32,223 nt of DNA from a virus. The notes beneath the pieces were generated by a model that saw only the letters and a program-made list of their open reading frames with translations, did no database searches and was not told where the DNA came from. Location: positions 1 to 32,223 of the IMG/VR virus record IMGVR_UViG_3300042691_009100, one strand, 5' to 3'. Both the position numbers and the translations under genes were made by a program. Positions 1 to 7,979 of this stretch are shown piece after piece (within the stretch, counting starts at the first letter, position 1; every line of letters starts with the position of its first letter).

Positions 1-128
1 TCCCTCGGATATATCCTGAGGAGTCCCCTACCGTCTAGATCGGCGTCGATCGGGGTTCGATCGGGCGTGGTTTCCCTTGCGTCGGGTGACGTCTCCCTTG
101 CGTCGGACGCCGCTCAGGGTATCTAAAC
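1..128. other. Non-coding left end with phased repeats, candidate packaging (cos/pac) region
   Basis: No gene lies before terS. The stretch holds a near-palindrome at 3-21 centred on GGATATATCC. Three GATCGG copies start at 38, 48 and 59, so they are spaced about one helical turn apart. CCCTTGCGTCGG occurs twice, at 74-85 and 95-106, in a 21-nt period. Small terminases commonly bind repeats near their own gene, and an HNH nuclease gene lies at the other end of the window, so a terminase recognition site is a reasonable inference. Nothing in the sequence proves cleavage here. Confidence 0.4.
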
Positions 129-641
129 ATGCCTAAGCCAAAGACGGGCGTCGGGAGAGGCGCGAAGCCTATGCCGCTGGAGACGCACCGTGCGCGCGGA
201 AACCCAGGGCATAAGAAGATGCCTGCCGCGCCGACACCTGACACCGCGGTGGTCGTCGTCCAGGGTGACGCCATCCCACCTGCACCTGAGTGGTGTGACG
301 ATTACGGTGCGGCTGTTTGGCAGCAGTTGTGGCAGGCTGGGCGTCGCCATCTGAGCGAGCAGCACGATATGGTGATGATGCACTTGCTGGTGGAGAAGTT
401 GCAGACGTCGCAGAAGTTGCGTCTGTGGTTGGGTGATGATGTCGAGCGTAGGTGGTATACGACTGCGAATGGTCAGACTGTGACGCATCCTGCGGTGAAG
501 CAGTTAGAGCAGGCGGATGCTCAGATCACGGGTTGGTTGCAGTTGCTGGGTTTCCCAGTTAGCGAGCGTGCGCGTCTTGGTTTGTTTGAGATCAGAGTGG
601 CGAATGAGTTAGATGAGTATCGACGTCGACATAACACCTAA
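129..641 (+). CDS. terS: Terminase small subunit, P27 family
   Basis: This protein of 170 residues should recognise phage DNA and hand it to the large terminase for packaging into proheads. The N-terminus (KPKTGVGRGAKP, then LETHRARGNPGHKK) is the basic, Gly/Pro-rich start typical of P27-type small terminases. The helical body carries an HPAVKQLEQADAQI segment followed by GFPVSERARLGL, the usual C-terminal layout of the family. It starts at ATG 129, behind a modest AGGGT. Its 3' end overlaps terL by 29 nt, which fits translational coupling. Position immediately upstream of terL is the standard arrangement. Confidence 0.85.
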   Translation: MPKPKTGVGRGAKPMPLETHRARGNPGHKKMPAAPTPDTAVVVVQGDAIPPAPEWCDDYGAAVWQQLWQAGRRHLSEQHDMVMMHLLVEKLQTSQKLRLWLGDDVERRWYTTANGQTVTHPAVKQLEQADAQITGWLQLLGFPVSERARLGLFEIRVANELDEYRRRHNT

Positions 642-2082
642 CTACGCAACGTCGTGGCGCAGCGGTGCGGCGACTGACGGTGCTGCTGTCGCTGACTTTG
701 CGCGTACGTTCTTGCATGTGGACAAGGGGTTTCGTGCTGGTGAGCCTTTGGAGTTGGTGCGTTGGCAGACTGATCTGTTAGATGCGATCTATGAACGTCG
801 TGCGGATGGTAAACGTCGCTACCGTCGTGCGGTTGTCGGTCTTGGTCGTAAGAATGGTAAGTCGTTGATCGGTTCGGTGATCGCGTTACATGGGTTGATC
901 GAGGGTGGTTTGGGTGCTGAGGTGTATGCGGCTGCTGGTGATCGTCAGCAGGCGCGTATCGTGTTCGAGGTGGCGCGTAAGCAGGTGCAGCAGTCTGCTG
1001 CGTTGTCTGGTATCTGTAAGATATATCGTGATTCGATCGCGGTTCCTGCTACTGGTTCGGTGTTTCGTGTGTTGTCGAGTGATGCGGCGTTGCAGCAAGG
1101 TTTGAATCCGTCGACGGTGGTGTTCGATGAGTTGCATGTGCAGAAGAATGACGAACTGTGGGATGCGTTGACGCTAGGTTCTGGTGCGCGGCGTGATGCG
1201 TTGATCGTTGCGATCACGACGGCTGGTTATGACTTAGATTCGCTGTGTGGTCGCATGTACCGCTATGGCAAGAGTGTTGCGGCTGGTGAGGTTGATGACG
1301 CGGCGTTCGGGTTCTGGTGGTGGCAAGGCACAGATGACTGTGCGTTGGATGATCGTGCGGAGTGGCGTCGTGCGAACCCGAATATCGCGCTCGGTTTGCT
1401 CGATGAGGAAGATATGGAAGTGGCGGTGAAACAGACGAGTGAGAGCGCGTTTCGTCGTTACAGGTTGAATCAGTTCGTGCGTGCGCAGGAGTCCTGGCTT
1501 CCTGCTGGGACGTTTGAGACGATGCGCAGTGACCGTATGTTAGACCCTGCGTTGCCGACGTACGTTGGTATCGATATGGCGTTGAAGCATGACTCGATCG
1601 CGGTGGTGTGTGCGCAGCCGCAGGATGGTGTGATCGTGACGCGTGCGAAGATATGGCATCCGCATGAGGTGGCGTTGGACGTCGCCGAGGTTGAACGGTA
1701 TCTGCGTACGTTGCATGACACGTTGAACGTGCGCGAGTTTGCGTACGACCCTGCGTACTTCCAGCGCAGTGCTGAACAGTTGGCGGATGATGGGCTGCCG
1801 ATGGTTGAGTATCCGCAGAACAGGCAACGCATGGTTCCTGCGTGTGGCAACGCGTACGAGTTGATCGTGAATCGTCGTGTGGTGCATGACGGTGCGCCGC
1901 AGTTCATCGATCAGGTGTTGTCTGCTGCGCAGCGTATGACGGACGACGGGTGGCGTCTGTCGAAGGGTAAGAGCAAGCGTAAGATCGACGCGGCTATTGC
2001 TCTTGTGATCGCTTTAGATCGTGCTACGCTGGTTGTGAAAGAAGACCCAACACCAAGCGTGATCAACGTGTGGAAGGACTAA
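613..2082 (+). CDS. terL: Terminase large subunit (ATPase/nuclease)
   Basis: This protein of 489 residues is the packaging motor. The ATPase domain has a Walker A-type loop GLGRKNGKS at about residues 76-84 and a Walker B VVFDELH at 169-175, with D172-E173 as the acidic pair. The nuclease domain begins at the strand TYVGIDMA with D321, followed by EFAYDPAYF with D379 and KIDAAIA with D459, giving the acidic triad expected of an RNase H-like terminase nuclease. Length is near the usual 450-560 residues. No strong ribosome binding site precedes ATG 613, and translation is probably coupled to terS, which it overlaps. Confidence 0.95.
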   Translation: MSIDVDITPNYATSWRSGAATDGAAVADFARTFLHVDKGFRAGEPLELVRWQTDLLDAIYERRADGKRRYRRAVVGLGRKNGKSLIGSVIALHGLIEGGLGAEVYAAAGDRQQARIVFEVARKQVQQSAALSGICKIYRDSIAVPATGSVFRVLSSDAALQQGLNPSTVVFDELHVQKNDELWDALTLGSGARRDALIVAITTAGYDLDSLCGRMYRYGKSVAAGEVDDAAFGFWWWQGTDDCALDDRAEWRRANPNIALGLLDEEDMEVAVKQTSESAFRRYRLNQFVRAQESWLPAGTFETMRSDRMLDPALPTYVGIDMALKHDSIAVVCAQPQDGVIVTRAKIWHPHEVALDVAEVERYLRTLHDTLNVREFAYDPAYFQRSAEQLADDGLPMVEYPQNRQRMVPACGNAYELIVNRRVVHDGAPQFIDQVLSAAQRMTDDGWRLSKGKSKRKIDAAIALVIALDRATLVVKEDPTPSVINVWKD

Positions 2083-2085
2083 CGG

Positions 2086-2220
2086 ATGCGTGAACGCGTT
2101 ATACTCGCTGTGGAGGCTCTCGGTGTTGCATCTGTGGTTGTGGGTGTGGCGTTGTGGTCTATCCCTGCTGCGTTTATCACGCTAGGTGTCGCGGCTATCG
2201 CTTACGGTGAGACACGCTGA
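2086..2220 (+). CDS. Small hydrophobic membrane protein between terL and portal
   Basis: This short reading frame encodes 44 residues. It begins MRERVILAVEALG and continues as one long hydrophobic stretch containing VVVGVALWSIPAAFITLGVAA, so it is probably a membrane protein of one or two short helices. It starts 3 nt after the terL stop, and its TGA overlaps the portal ATG (TGATG at 2218-2222), so it fills the gap exactly. Small membrane proteins at this place occur in other actinobacterial phages; their function is not known to me. Confidence 0.65.
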   Translation: MRERVILAVEALGVASVVVGVALWSIPAAFITLGVAAIAYGETR

Positions 2221-3392
2221 TGGGTTTGTTCCGTTCTGAGAAGCGCGCGCTGCCGCTGAACATCGACCCGTATCAGATCACTGCACGTCCGCTGTATCAG
2301 AACTGGTCTGGTGAGATCGTCAACGAGAGTAACGCATTCACGTCGAGCGCGGTGTTGGCATGTGTCACGTTGATCGCCGATTCGATCGCGTCGATGCCGA
2401 TGGAACTGGTGCGTGAACGTGCTGGGCGTATCGAGTTGTTGCCGACACCTAGCGTGCTGGTCAAGCCGAACCAACATCAAACGATGTTCGAGTTCATTCA
2501 CCAGTTGACTGCTACGTTGGCGTTGCTCGGCTGTGTGTACATCTACGCGCCGCGTCGCGCTGGTGAACTGCCGAGCGAGATGCGTGTCATCCATCCGAAC
2601 CGTGTGAAAGGGTACACGGATGTGGACAGCGGCGATATGTACTACAACATCGACAACGTGGAAACGCGCTACAATGCGAACGAACTGCGTGCCATCCACT
2701 GGATGGTGCTCGCTGGTCAGCATCGCGGCATCTCACCGTTGGATGCGCAACGCAACACGATCGGTATGGCGATCGCGATGGACAGGTTCCTCGCTCAGTT
2801 CTACGGTGATGGTGCAACGCCGAGCAGCGTATTGGAGACTGACAAACCGTTGACTGACGAGCAGGCGCGCATCATGCGCGAGACTTGGGAAGACTCACAC
2901 TACAAGCGTCGTCGTCCTGCGGTGTTGTCTAACGGTTTGAAGTGGCGTTCGATCACGACGAGTGCGGCTGACATGCAGATGTTGGAGCATCGCGAGTCGA
3001 TCGTGCGTGACATCGCACGTGTGTACCGTGTTCCGTTGCACATGATCAGCGGCACTGGTGGCGATTCGCAGACCTATCAGAATATCGAATCGATGGGTAC
3101 GAACTTCGTGCGTTACACGTTGCTACCGTGGATGCGACGTATCGAGGATGCATTGAGTGACACGTTGCCGATCACGCAGCGTGTGCGGTTTGATGCTGAG
3201 GAGTTCGAGCGTGCTGACTTGATGACACGTGTGCGTGCGCAGCAGGTGCAGATCTCGTCTGGTACGTTGTCGCCGAACGAGGCACGCCAGGACAACAACC
3301 GTGAACCGTACGCTGGTGGCGATGACTTCTACGTTATGGGGACTTCGCAGATTCAGCCAGTTGGAGAGGATGAGGAGCCACCGCTACCATGA
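2220..3392 (+). CDS. Portal protein, HK97/phage_portal family
   Basis: The portal forms the dodecameric ring at one capsid vertex through which DNA passes. The 390-residue protein has the family's N-terminal pattern, NAFTSSAVLACVTLIADSIA at about residues 38-57. It also has the SPLDAQRNTIG segment near 172 and VPLHMISGTGGDSQTYQNIE near 273-292, where portals of this family commonly read P...LG...S.ysn.e. It lies between terL and the protease/capsid genes, as expected. ATG 2220 overlaps the stop of the upstream small membrane gene. Confidence 0.93.
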   Translation: MGLFRSEKRALPLNIDPYQITARPLYQNWSGEIVNESNAFTSSAVLACVTLIADSIASMPMELVRERAGRIELLPTPSVLVKPNQHQTMFEFIHQLTATLALLGCVYIYAPRRAGELPSEMRVIHPNRVKGYTDVDSGDMYYNIDNVETRYNANELRAIHWMVLAGQHRGISPLDAQRNTIGMAIAMDRFLAQFYGDGATPSSVLETDKPLTDEQARIMRETWEDSHYKRRRPAVLSNGLKWRSITTSAADMQMLEHRESIVRDIARVYRVPLHMISGTGGDSQTYQNIESMGTNFVRYTLLPWMRRIEDALSDTLPITQRVRFDAEEFERADLMTRVRAQQVQISSGTLSPNEARQDNNREPYAGGDDFYVMGTSQIQPVGEDEEPPLP

Positions 3393-3655
3393 AATCGACA
3401 GTCGTTACCGTAGGCACCACGCCAACTATAGTCGTGAATCCAGACGACCAGAATCGCTATATCTACGTGCAGATCGTCACGAGCGCGACGATCTACATCG
3501 GCGACAGTACGGTGACAACCGCGAATGGTCTCCCATTGGAAAAGCACACTTCTCCGCATGAGTTTTTCCTGCCGACCAAGCAAACTATGTACGCTGTAGT
3601 CACCTCACAAGTTGGAACTGCTGATCTGCGCGTTATGACGCCAGACGTTGACTGA
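3389..3655 (+). CDS. Small beta-rich virion-associated protein of unknown function
   Basis: This protein has 88 residues and a strand-rich pattern: TPTIVVNPDDQNRYIYVQI, then a segment with IYIGDSTVT and GLPLEKHTS, then YAVVTSQVGTADLRVMTP. Small proteins with an IYIG.S.VT..NG.PL core are frequent beside phage portal genes, and I read it as a small structural or decoration protein. The exact role is not established. ATG 3389 overlaps the portal stop (ATGA), with a purine-rich GAGGATGAGGAG upstream inside the portal gene. Confidence 0.7.
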   Translation: MKSTVVTVGTTPTIVVNPDDQNRYIYVQIVTSATIYIGDSTVTTANGLPLEKHTSPHEFFLPTKQTMYAVVTSQVGTADLRVMTPDVD

Positions 3656-3656
3656 C

Positions 3657-5264
3657 ATGCCGTACGGAATCAGCGACTCACAAGCCGACTGTGCAGGTTG
3701 GGCAACAGTCAAACAGAACGGTGACGGTTCGTTCGAAACGATCGGTTGTCACGACTCGAAGCAGGCTGCTGTTGATCAGATGGTTGCTGTGTCGCTTGCT
3801 GAGGAGATCGAGCCGCTCGGTGAGGTTGGTCGACGTGAACTGCGCGCTGAAGGTGAAGTGCTCGTCGTCGATATCGATGACACGTTGCTGCGCGACGGTG
3901 TGGAGCCGATGCAAGAAGTCATCGATGCGGTGAACATGAGCGAGTACCCAGTGATTCTGCTCACTGGTCGTTCACCTGACGACCGCGATGCGACGGTAAC
4001 CGCGCTCGAAGCCGCAGGTGTCGAGTACGTCAGGTTGATCATGAACGCCGACGCGAGCAGCGACGAGGAAGTAGCCGCGTACAAGAAGGACGCAATACAA
4101 CAGTTGATGAACGAGGGCTATGAGATCGACGCTTTCGTTGACAACAGCGAGATGAACCGCGCCGCTGTCGCCGAACTTGATGTCGATGTTTACACACCAG
4201 CGGAGTTCGTCGCCGACGAGATGGAACAAGAGCCAGAGGTTGATGAACCTGAGGTTGAGGAACCTGAAGAGCAACCGATGGAGTTCGAATCTCGTGCAGT
4301 CGACCTGAGCGCACCAGCGTACATGCGTGCATCCGCTGAGCGTGGGCTGCGTCTCCACGAGCAAGGTCTGTCTGGTGACGGTTTGGTGCCTGCCACTGTC
4401 GCCGATGCACGTCGTATGGCGCGCGGCGAGATCGGCGAAGCGAAGTGGCGCAAGATCGGACCGTGGATAGCGCGACACATTGACAACCTGGACGCTGTGC
4501 AAGGCGACGAGATCACACCTGGACTGGTGGCGATGTTGCTGTGGGGTGGCGGCTCCAACAAGATGACTGCACGTCGAGCGCAACAGTACGCCGAGCGTAT
4601 CGTCGCGCAACTGGACGCCGATAGTGGAACACGTAAAGCCAAAAAAGACGTGTATGCTAGCCGCAGTATGAACGAGACGTCGACTGTCCACTGGATTACT
4701 GACCAAGTCGATGAACGTCGATCTGTCGCGTACACCACGCTCGAACTGCGCGCCGAAGGTGACAGCAACACGCTCGTCGGATACGCTGCTGTGTTCGATT
4801 CGCCGAGCGAGCCGATGCCATTCGTCGAGTACGTACGTCGCGGCGCGTTCACCAAAACCTTGAACGACGGTGCAGACGTACGGCTGTTGATCGACCACGA
4901 AGGTGTACCGTTGGCGCGTAGCAAGTCTGGTACGTTGATGCTTGAAGAAGACGAGCGCGGGTTACGTGTCGAGGCAAGCCTCGACCCGATGAACCCAGAC
5001 GCACAGCGTGTGCTGTCCGCGATGCGTCGCGGTGACCTGTCGCAGATGTCGTTCGCATTCCGCACGGTCAAAGACTCCTGGAACAACGACCGTAGCGTGC
5101 GCGAACTCAAAGAGGTACAACTGTTCGACGTTAGCGTTGTAACCTACCCAGCGTATGAGGATACTGTTGTAAGCGTGCGCAACCGTCAGCCTGCTACCGT
5201 TAGCGTGTCAAGTGGTTTGACCGCTGCACGGCAACGTCAGATTCAGATCGCGCGACACCGCTAG
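3657..5264 (+). CDS. HAD-like phosphatase domain fused to prohead protease
   Basis: Numbered from ATG 3657, this 535-residue protein has four parts. Residues 5-45 carry a W.TVK..GDGSFETIGCHDSK motif that recurs in phage head proteins. Residues 67-185 look like a HAD phosphatase: VVDIDDTLL (D72, D74), LLTGRSP (T103), a lysine pair near 143 and FVDNS (D162). An acidic linker (190-210) leads to a helical domain (217-322, GLSGDGLVPATV...IGPWIARH). Residues 338-535 form an S78-type prohead protease with GYAAVFDS, H414, GDLSQMSF (S462/S465) and DVSVVTYPAY. It should cleave scaffold and capsid during maturation. TTG 3648 is an alternative start; ATG 3657 follows the previous stop directly. The usual protease alone is about 200 residues. 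Confidence 0.88.
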   Translation: MPYGISDSQADCAGWATVKQNGDGSFETIGCHDSKQAAVDQMVAVSLAEEIEPLGEVGRRELRAEGEVLVVDIDDTLLRDGVEPMQEVIDAVNMSEYPVILLTGRSPDDRDATVTALEAAGVEYVRLIMNADASSDEEVAAYKKDAIQQLMNEGYEIDAFVDNSEMNRAAVAELDVDVYTPAEFVADEMEQEPEVDEPEVEEPEEQPMEFESRAVDLSAPAYMRASAERGLRLHEQGLSGDGLVPATVADARRMARGEIGEAKWRKIGPWIARHIDNLDAVQGDEITPGLVAMLLWGGGSNKMTARRAQQYAERIVAQLDADSGTRKAKKDVYASRSMNETSTVHWITDQVDERRSVAYTTLELRAEGDSNTLVGYAAVFDSPSEPMPFVEYVRRGAFTKTLNDGADVRLLIDHEGVPLARSKSGTLMLEEDERGLRVEASLDPMNPDAQRVLSAMRRGDLSQMSFAFRTVKDSWNNDRSVRELKEVQLFDVSVVTYPAYEDTVVSVRNRQPATVSVSSGLTAARQRQIQIARHR

Positions 5265-5348
5265 CCGAGTCGCAGCCGACGCGCACCGCGCGTCACTGAG
5301 TGACATCACTCGTGGCAACCTACCAACTTATATCTACAAGGAGCACAA
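5265..5348 (+). promoter_or_regulatory. Leader of the capsid gene with an operator-like inverted repeat and strong RBS
   Basis: This 84-nt gap holds a perfect inverted repeat, GAGTGA-CA-TCACTC, at 5298-5311. An A/T-rich ACTTATATCTAC follows near 5327-5338 and a strong Shine-Dalgarno AAGGAG lies at 5338-5343, 5 nt before the GTG start. The TTATAT could be a -10 element for a capsid promoter, but no convincing -35 is visible. The inverted repeat could be a protein-binding site or simply a small RNA hairpin. Confidence 0.35.
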
Positions 5349-6647
5349 GTGAAGAAGTACACTGAAACGCTCAGCGAGAAGCGCGACGCCGCGCTTGCTC
5401 GTGCAGAGCAGATCACCGCTGCGGCTGTTGCCGAAGCGCGCGATATCACCAAGGATGAAGACGCGGTTATCGCGTCGGCACTTGACGAGGTCCGCGACCT
5501 CGACGAGCAGATCAAGCGTCACGGCGAACTCGAAGCCCGTGCTGCTACTGCCGCCGAAGTCCGTGCTGTCAAGCCCGTTGACGTCGTCACCGTGAAGAGC
5601 GAGCCGCGCATCTACTCGCAAGAGTCGCGCAACTCGTTCATCGCTGACGCGTACAACGCGCAGTTCAACAACGACTTCAGCGCACGTGAGCGTCTTTCGC
5701 GCCACATGAACGAAGAGCGTGTCGAGCGTCGCGATGTCACCAGCGCGAACTTCGCTGGTCTCGTGGTTCCTCAGTACCTCACCGATCTCGCCGCACCGCT
5801 TGCTCGCGCAGGACGTCCCATCGCGGACACCGCTCGCAAGCACGCGCTGCCTGCCTCTGGTCTCACACTGAACATCAGCCGTGTCACCACGGGAAGCAGC
5901 GTCGCGCAGCAGAACGAAGGCGCAGCCGTTTCGGAGACGAACATGGACGACACGCTGCTCACCATCAACGTGAACACGTACGCTGGTCAGCAGAACGTCA
6001 GCCGTCAGGCTCTTGAGCGTGGCACTGGTGTCGATTCGTTGGTCATGGCTGACCTCGTCCGCGCCTACCACACGGCACTCGATGCCGCGTTGGTCACGTC
6101 GCTGACGAACGCAGTCACCCAGGTGGTTACATACACCGACGCGTCGCCGACCGTTGCGGAACTCTACCCGAAACTGCTCGACTGTGTGCAGCGCATCCAG
6201 ACGAACTTCTTCGGTGGTCCGAACGTCATCTACATGCACCCGCGTCGTCTTGCGTGGATTCTCGCCGCGCTTGACAACAGCAACCGTCCGTTGGCTGTGC
6301 CGACGCCGAACGGTCCGTACAACGCTACGGCTGTCGGTGAAGGTTCGGTGCTCTACGGTGCATCGCGTTACTCGATCGCAGGCTTGCCTGTCATCACCGA
6401 CGCGAACATCATCACCACCAACGGTGCAGGTAACAACGAAGACGTCATCATCGTGGGCAACACGCAGGAACTGCACCTCTGGGAGCAGGGTTCTGGCGAG
6501 CCGATGATGCTGCGCTTCGAGCAGCCGAAGGGTGCGGAACTCGACGTTCAGATGATCGTCTACGGTTACGCCGCTTTCACTGCCGCTCGTTACCCGAACG
6601 CGTTCTCGCTGATCGGTGGAACGGGACTCGTCACGCCGACGTTCTGA
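5349..6647 (+). CDS. Major capsid protein, HK97 fold with N-terminal scaffold domain
   Basis: The protein has 432 residues. The first 75 or so are a charged, Ala-rich coiled coil (SEKRDAALARAEQI..., then ITKDEDAVIASALDEV) corresponding to the delta/scaffold segment cleaved by the prohead protease encoded upstream. The remainder has HK97-family features, including FAGLVVPQYL, SVAQQNEGAAVSET and NVSRQALERG, with IYMHPRRLAWI further on. The GTG start is chosen because AAGGAG lies 5 nt upstream and the coiled coil begins there. It is the main building block of the head. Confidence 0.95.
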   Translation: MKKYTETLSEKRDAALARAEQITAAAVAEARDITKDEDAVIASALDEVRDLDEQIKRHGELEARAATAAEVRAVKPVDVVTVKSEPRIYSQESRNSFIADAYNAQFNNDFSARERLSRHMNEERVERRDVTSANFAGLVVPQYLTDLAAPLARAGRPIADTARKHALPASGLTLNISRVTTGSSVAQQNEGAAVSETNMDDTLLTINVNTYAGQQNVSRQALERGTGVDSLVMADLVRAYHTALDAALVTSLTNAVTQVVTYTDASPTVAELYPKLLDCVQRIQTNFFGGPNVIYMHPRRLAWILAALDNSNRPLAVPTPNGPYNATAVGEGSVLYGASRYSIAGLPVITDANIITTNGAGNNEDVIIVGNTQELHLWEQGSGEPMMLRFEQPKGAELDVQMIVYGYAAFTAARYPNAFSLIGGTGLVTPTF

Positions 6648-6670
6648 CGTCAGCAACAACTGAGTGAATG

Positions 6671-6719
6671 CACGCGTGGCGTGCTGGTGGTCTGCTAGAC
6701 TGCTGGCACGCCACACGTG
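6671..6719 (+). terminator. Strong hairpin in the gap after the capsid gene
   Basis: Arms 6671-6684 and 6706-6719 pair over 14 positions with one mismatch; the inner eight, TGGCGTGC against GCACGCCA, are perfect. The 21-nt loop itself contains a small hairpin, GTCT-GCT-AGAC at 6690-6700. No T-run follows, so this may be a pause, a processing site or RNA stabiliser limiting or protecting capsid mRNA, rather than a classical terminator. It is the only strong structure in the 88-nt gap 6648-6735. Confidence 0.5.
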
Positions 6720-6735
6720 TATGTGAGAGGACGAC

Positions 6736-6939
6736 ATGAACAAACAGATCGAGGCTTTGTTGATCGAGCGGCGCGGTTATGAACAGCGCGGTTTGAAAGA
6801 TCGCGTCGCCGCTGTCGATGAGCAGTTGCACAAACTCGGATATCACCACAAAAGTGTTACAGTTGAAACTGAAACGGCTACTGTCGCACCGCAAGTAGAG
6901 CGCAGCATCCGAAGCAAAACCAAGAAACGCGAAGTCTGA
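6736..6939 (+). CDS. Small basic head-associated protein
   Basis: This protein of 67 residues has a helical N-terminal half (IEALLIERRGYEQRGLKDR, then VAAVDEQLHKLGY) and a Thr/Lys-rich tail ending RSKTKKREV. Small proteins with a GYE.RGLKDRV.AVDEQL core are recurrent between the capsid and first connector genes of actinobacterial phages. I know of no established function. The start follows GAGAGGACGAC, a good ribosome binding site, and the TGA overlaps the next ATG. Confidence 0.75.
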   Translation: MNKQIEALLIERRGYEQRGLKDRVAAVDEQLHKLGYHHKSVTVETETATVAPQVERSIRSKTKKREV

Positions 6940-7535
6940 TGACTATAACCAACGGCTACTGCACGCTCGCTGAAGTCAAGGCTGCTCTACGCATCACTGA
7001 CACCGCAGACGATGCGCTCCTGGAGAACTCGATCGAAGGAGCGAGCCGACGTATCGACGGCTATACTGGCAGGTTCTTCTATCAGAGAGTAGCCGCAGTC
7101 AAGATGTACGCACGCGACATCTACACGCTGCTACTTCAAGATGATCTACACCAGATCACGACATTGAAGACAGACGACGACGGCGATGGCACGTATGAAG
7201 ACACCTGGACGTTGAACGTTGACTACCAGTTGCAGCCGTTGAACGCTGCACTGCAAAGCCGACCGTACAACCGACTAACTGCTATCGGTGGCAAGACGTT
7301 TCCGATCGTCATCCAACCAGAGATTCCAGCGGTCGAGGTGACTGGCACGTGGGGCTGGGGAGCCATCCCTGACGATGTACGCGAGGCGTGCGTGTTACTG
7401 TCTATGCGTGGCTTTGCACGTTACAACGCCGCGCTCGGTGTGGTCGGATTCGCGGATATGGCTATCCAGGTGCGCAGCGTCGACCCAGACGTGCGCGATC
7501 TGTTGTCACCGTACGTGCGGTACGGTATCGCCTGA
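6939..7535 (+). CDS. Head-tail connector (adaptor) protein
   Basis: The 198-residue protein begins with a helical segment, YCTLAEVKAALRITDTADDA, then a segment with LENSIEGASRRIDGYTGRFFY, the pattern of gp6/gp15-type head-tail adaptors. It has a strand-rich middle and a C-terminal segment ending VRDLLSPYVRYGIA. Such proteins form the ring below the portal. Placement two genes after the capsid gene and the length agree. The TGA overlaps the next start (TGATG at 7533-7537). Confidence 0.8.
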   Translation: MTITNGYCTLAEVKAALRITDTADDALLENSIEGASRRIDGYTGRFFYQRVAAVKMYARDIYTLLLQDDLHQITTLKTDDDGDGTYEDTWTLNVDYQLQPLNAALQSRPYNRLTAIGGKTFPIVIQPEIPAVEVTGTWGWGAIPDDVREACVLLSMRGFARYNAALGVVGFADMAIQVRSVDPDVRDLLSPYVRYGIA

Positions 7536-7942
7536 TGTCTGGTTCTGTTTCCGCAGTAGCGGCAGGGTTCAAGACACGGCTGGCAACGATCAACGGTCTG
7601 CGCACCTACGCGTACCAGCCTGAGCAGACGAACCCACCGCTCGCCTATCCTGTGCTGAACAGTATCAACTACCACCGTGCGTTCGGTGGCGGTGACATGG
7701 TGATGGACTGGTCGATATACGTGATCGTCGGCAGGTGGACAGATAGCCGTGCGTTTGACGCACTCGACGACTATCTCGCTTTCACTGGTACTAAGTCGTT
7801 GCGTGCAGTCCTGGAAGGTGACCTGACGTTGAATGGTTCCGCTAAGACGTTGGTTGTCAACTCGTCTATCTCTATCGAGCCGCAGTCGCAGGCTGACGCC
7901 GAGTTCCTTACCGTGCGTGTCGACGTCACGGTACATGCTTGA
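7535..7942 (+). CDS. Neck or tail-terminator-like protein
   Basis: This protein of 135 residues starts MSGSVSAVAAGFKTRLATI and has a helix, a long strand region (DWSIYVIVGRWTDSRAF) and a helical segment DALDDYLAF. It ends with a basic pairing of strands, ISIEPQSQADAEFLTVRVDV. The size, alpha/beta pattern and place between the connector and the tail tube fit a tail terminator or head-closure protein, but I cannot tell which from sequence alone. The start at 7535 is chosen because it overlaps the preceding TGA. Confidence 0.65.
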   Translation: MSGSVSAVAAGFKTRLATINGLRTYAYQPEQTNPPLAYPVLNSINYHRAFGGGDMVMDWSIYVIVGRWTDSRAFDALDDYLAFTGTKSLRAVLEGDLTLNGSAKTLVVNSSISIEPQSQADAEFLTVRVDVTVHA

Positions 7943-7966
7943 AAAGTGACCACGCACGTACGCGTG

Positions 7967-7972
7967 TAGGAT
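7967..7972 (+). promoter_or_regulatory. Possible -10 element (TAGGAT) placed for a leaderless start
   Basis: TAGGAT lies 7 nt before ATG 7980, so transcription could begin on or next to the start codon. AGGA within the same hexamer could alternatively act as a Shine-Dalgarno sequence with 8-9 nt spacing. No -35 match is evident. Confidence 0.3.
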
Positions 7973-7979
7973 GATCGTC

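Noticed and set aside
3972-4898. - strand open frame opposite the protease fusion
   Set aside because: It covers the same sequence as clear HAD and protease motifs on the + strand and has no recognisable features.
5334-6743. Long - strand open frame opposite the capsid gene
   Set aside because: It mirrors the codon bias of the capsid gene, has no ribosome binding site and shows no domain. All supported genes are on the + strand.
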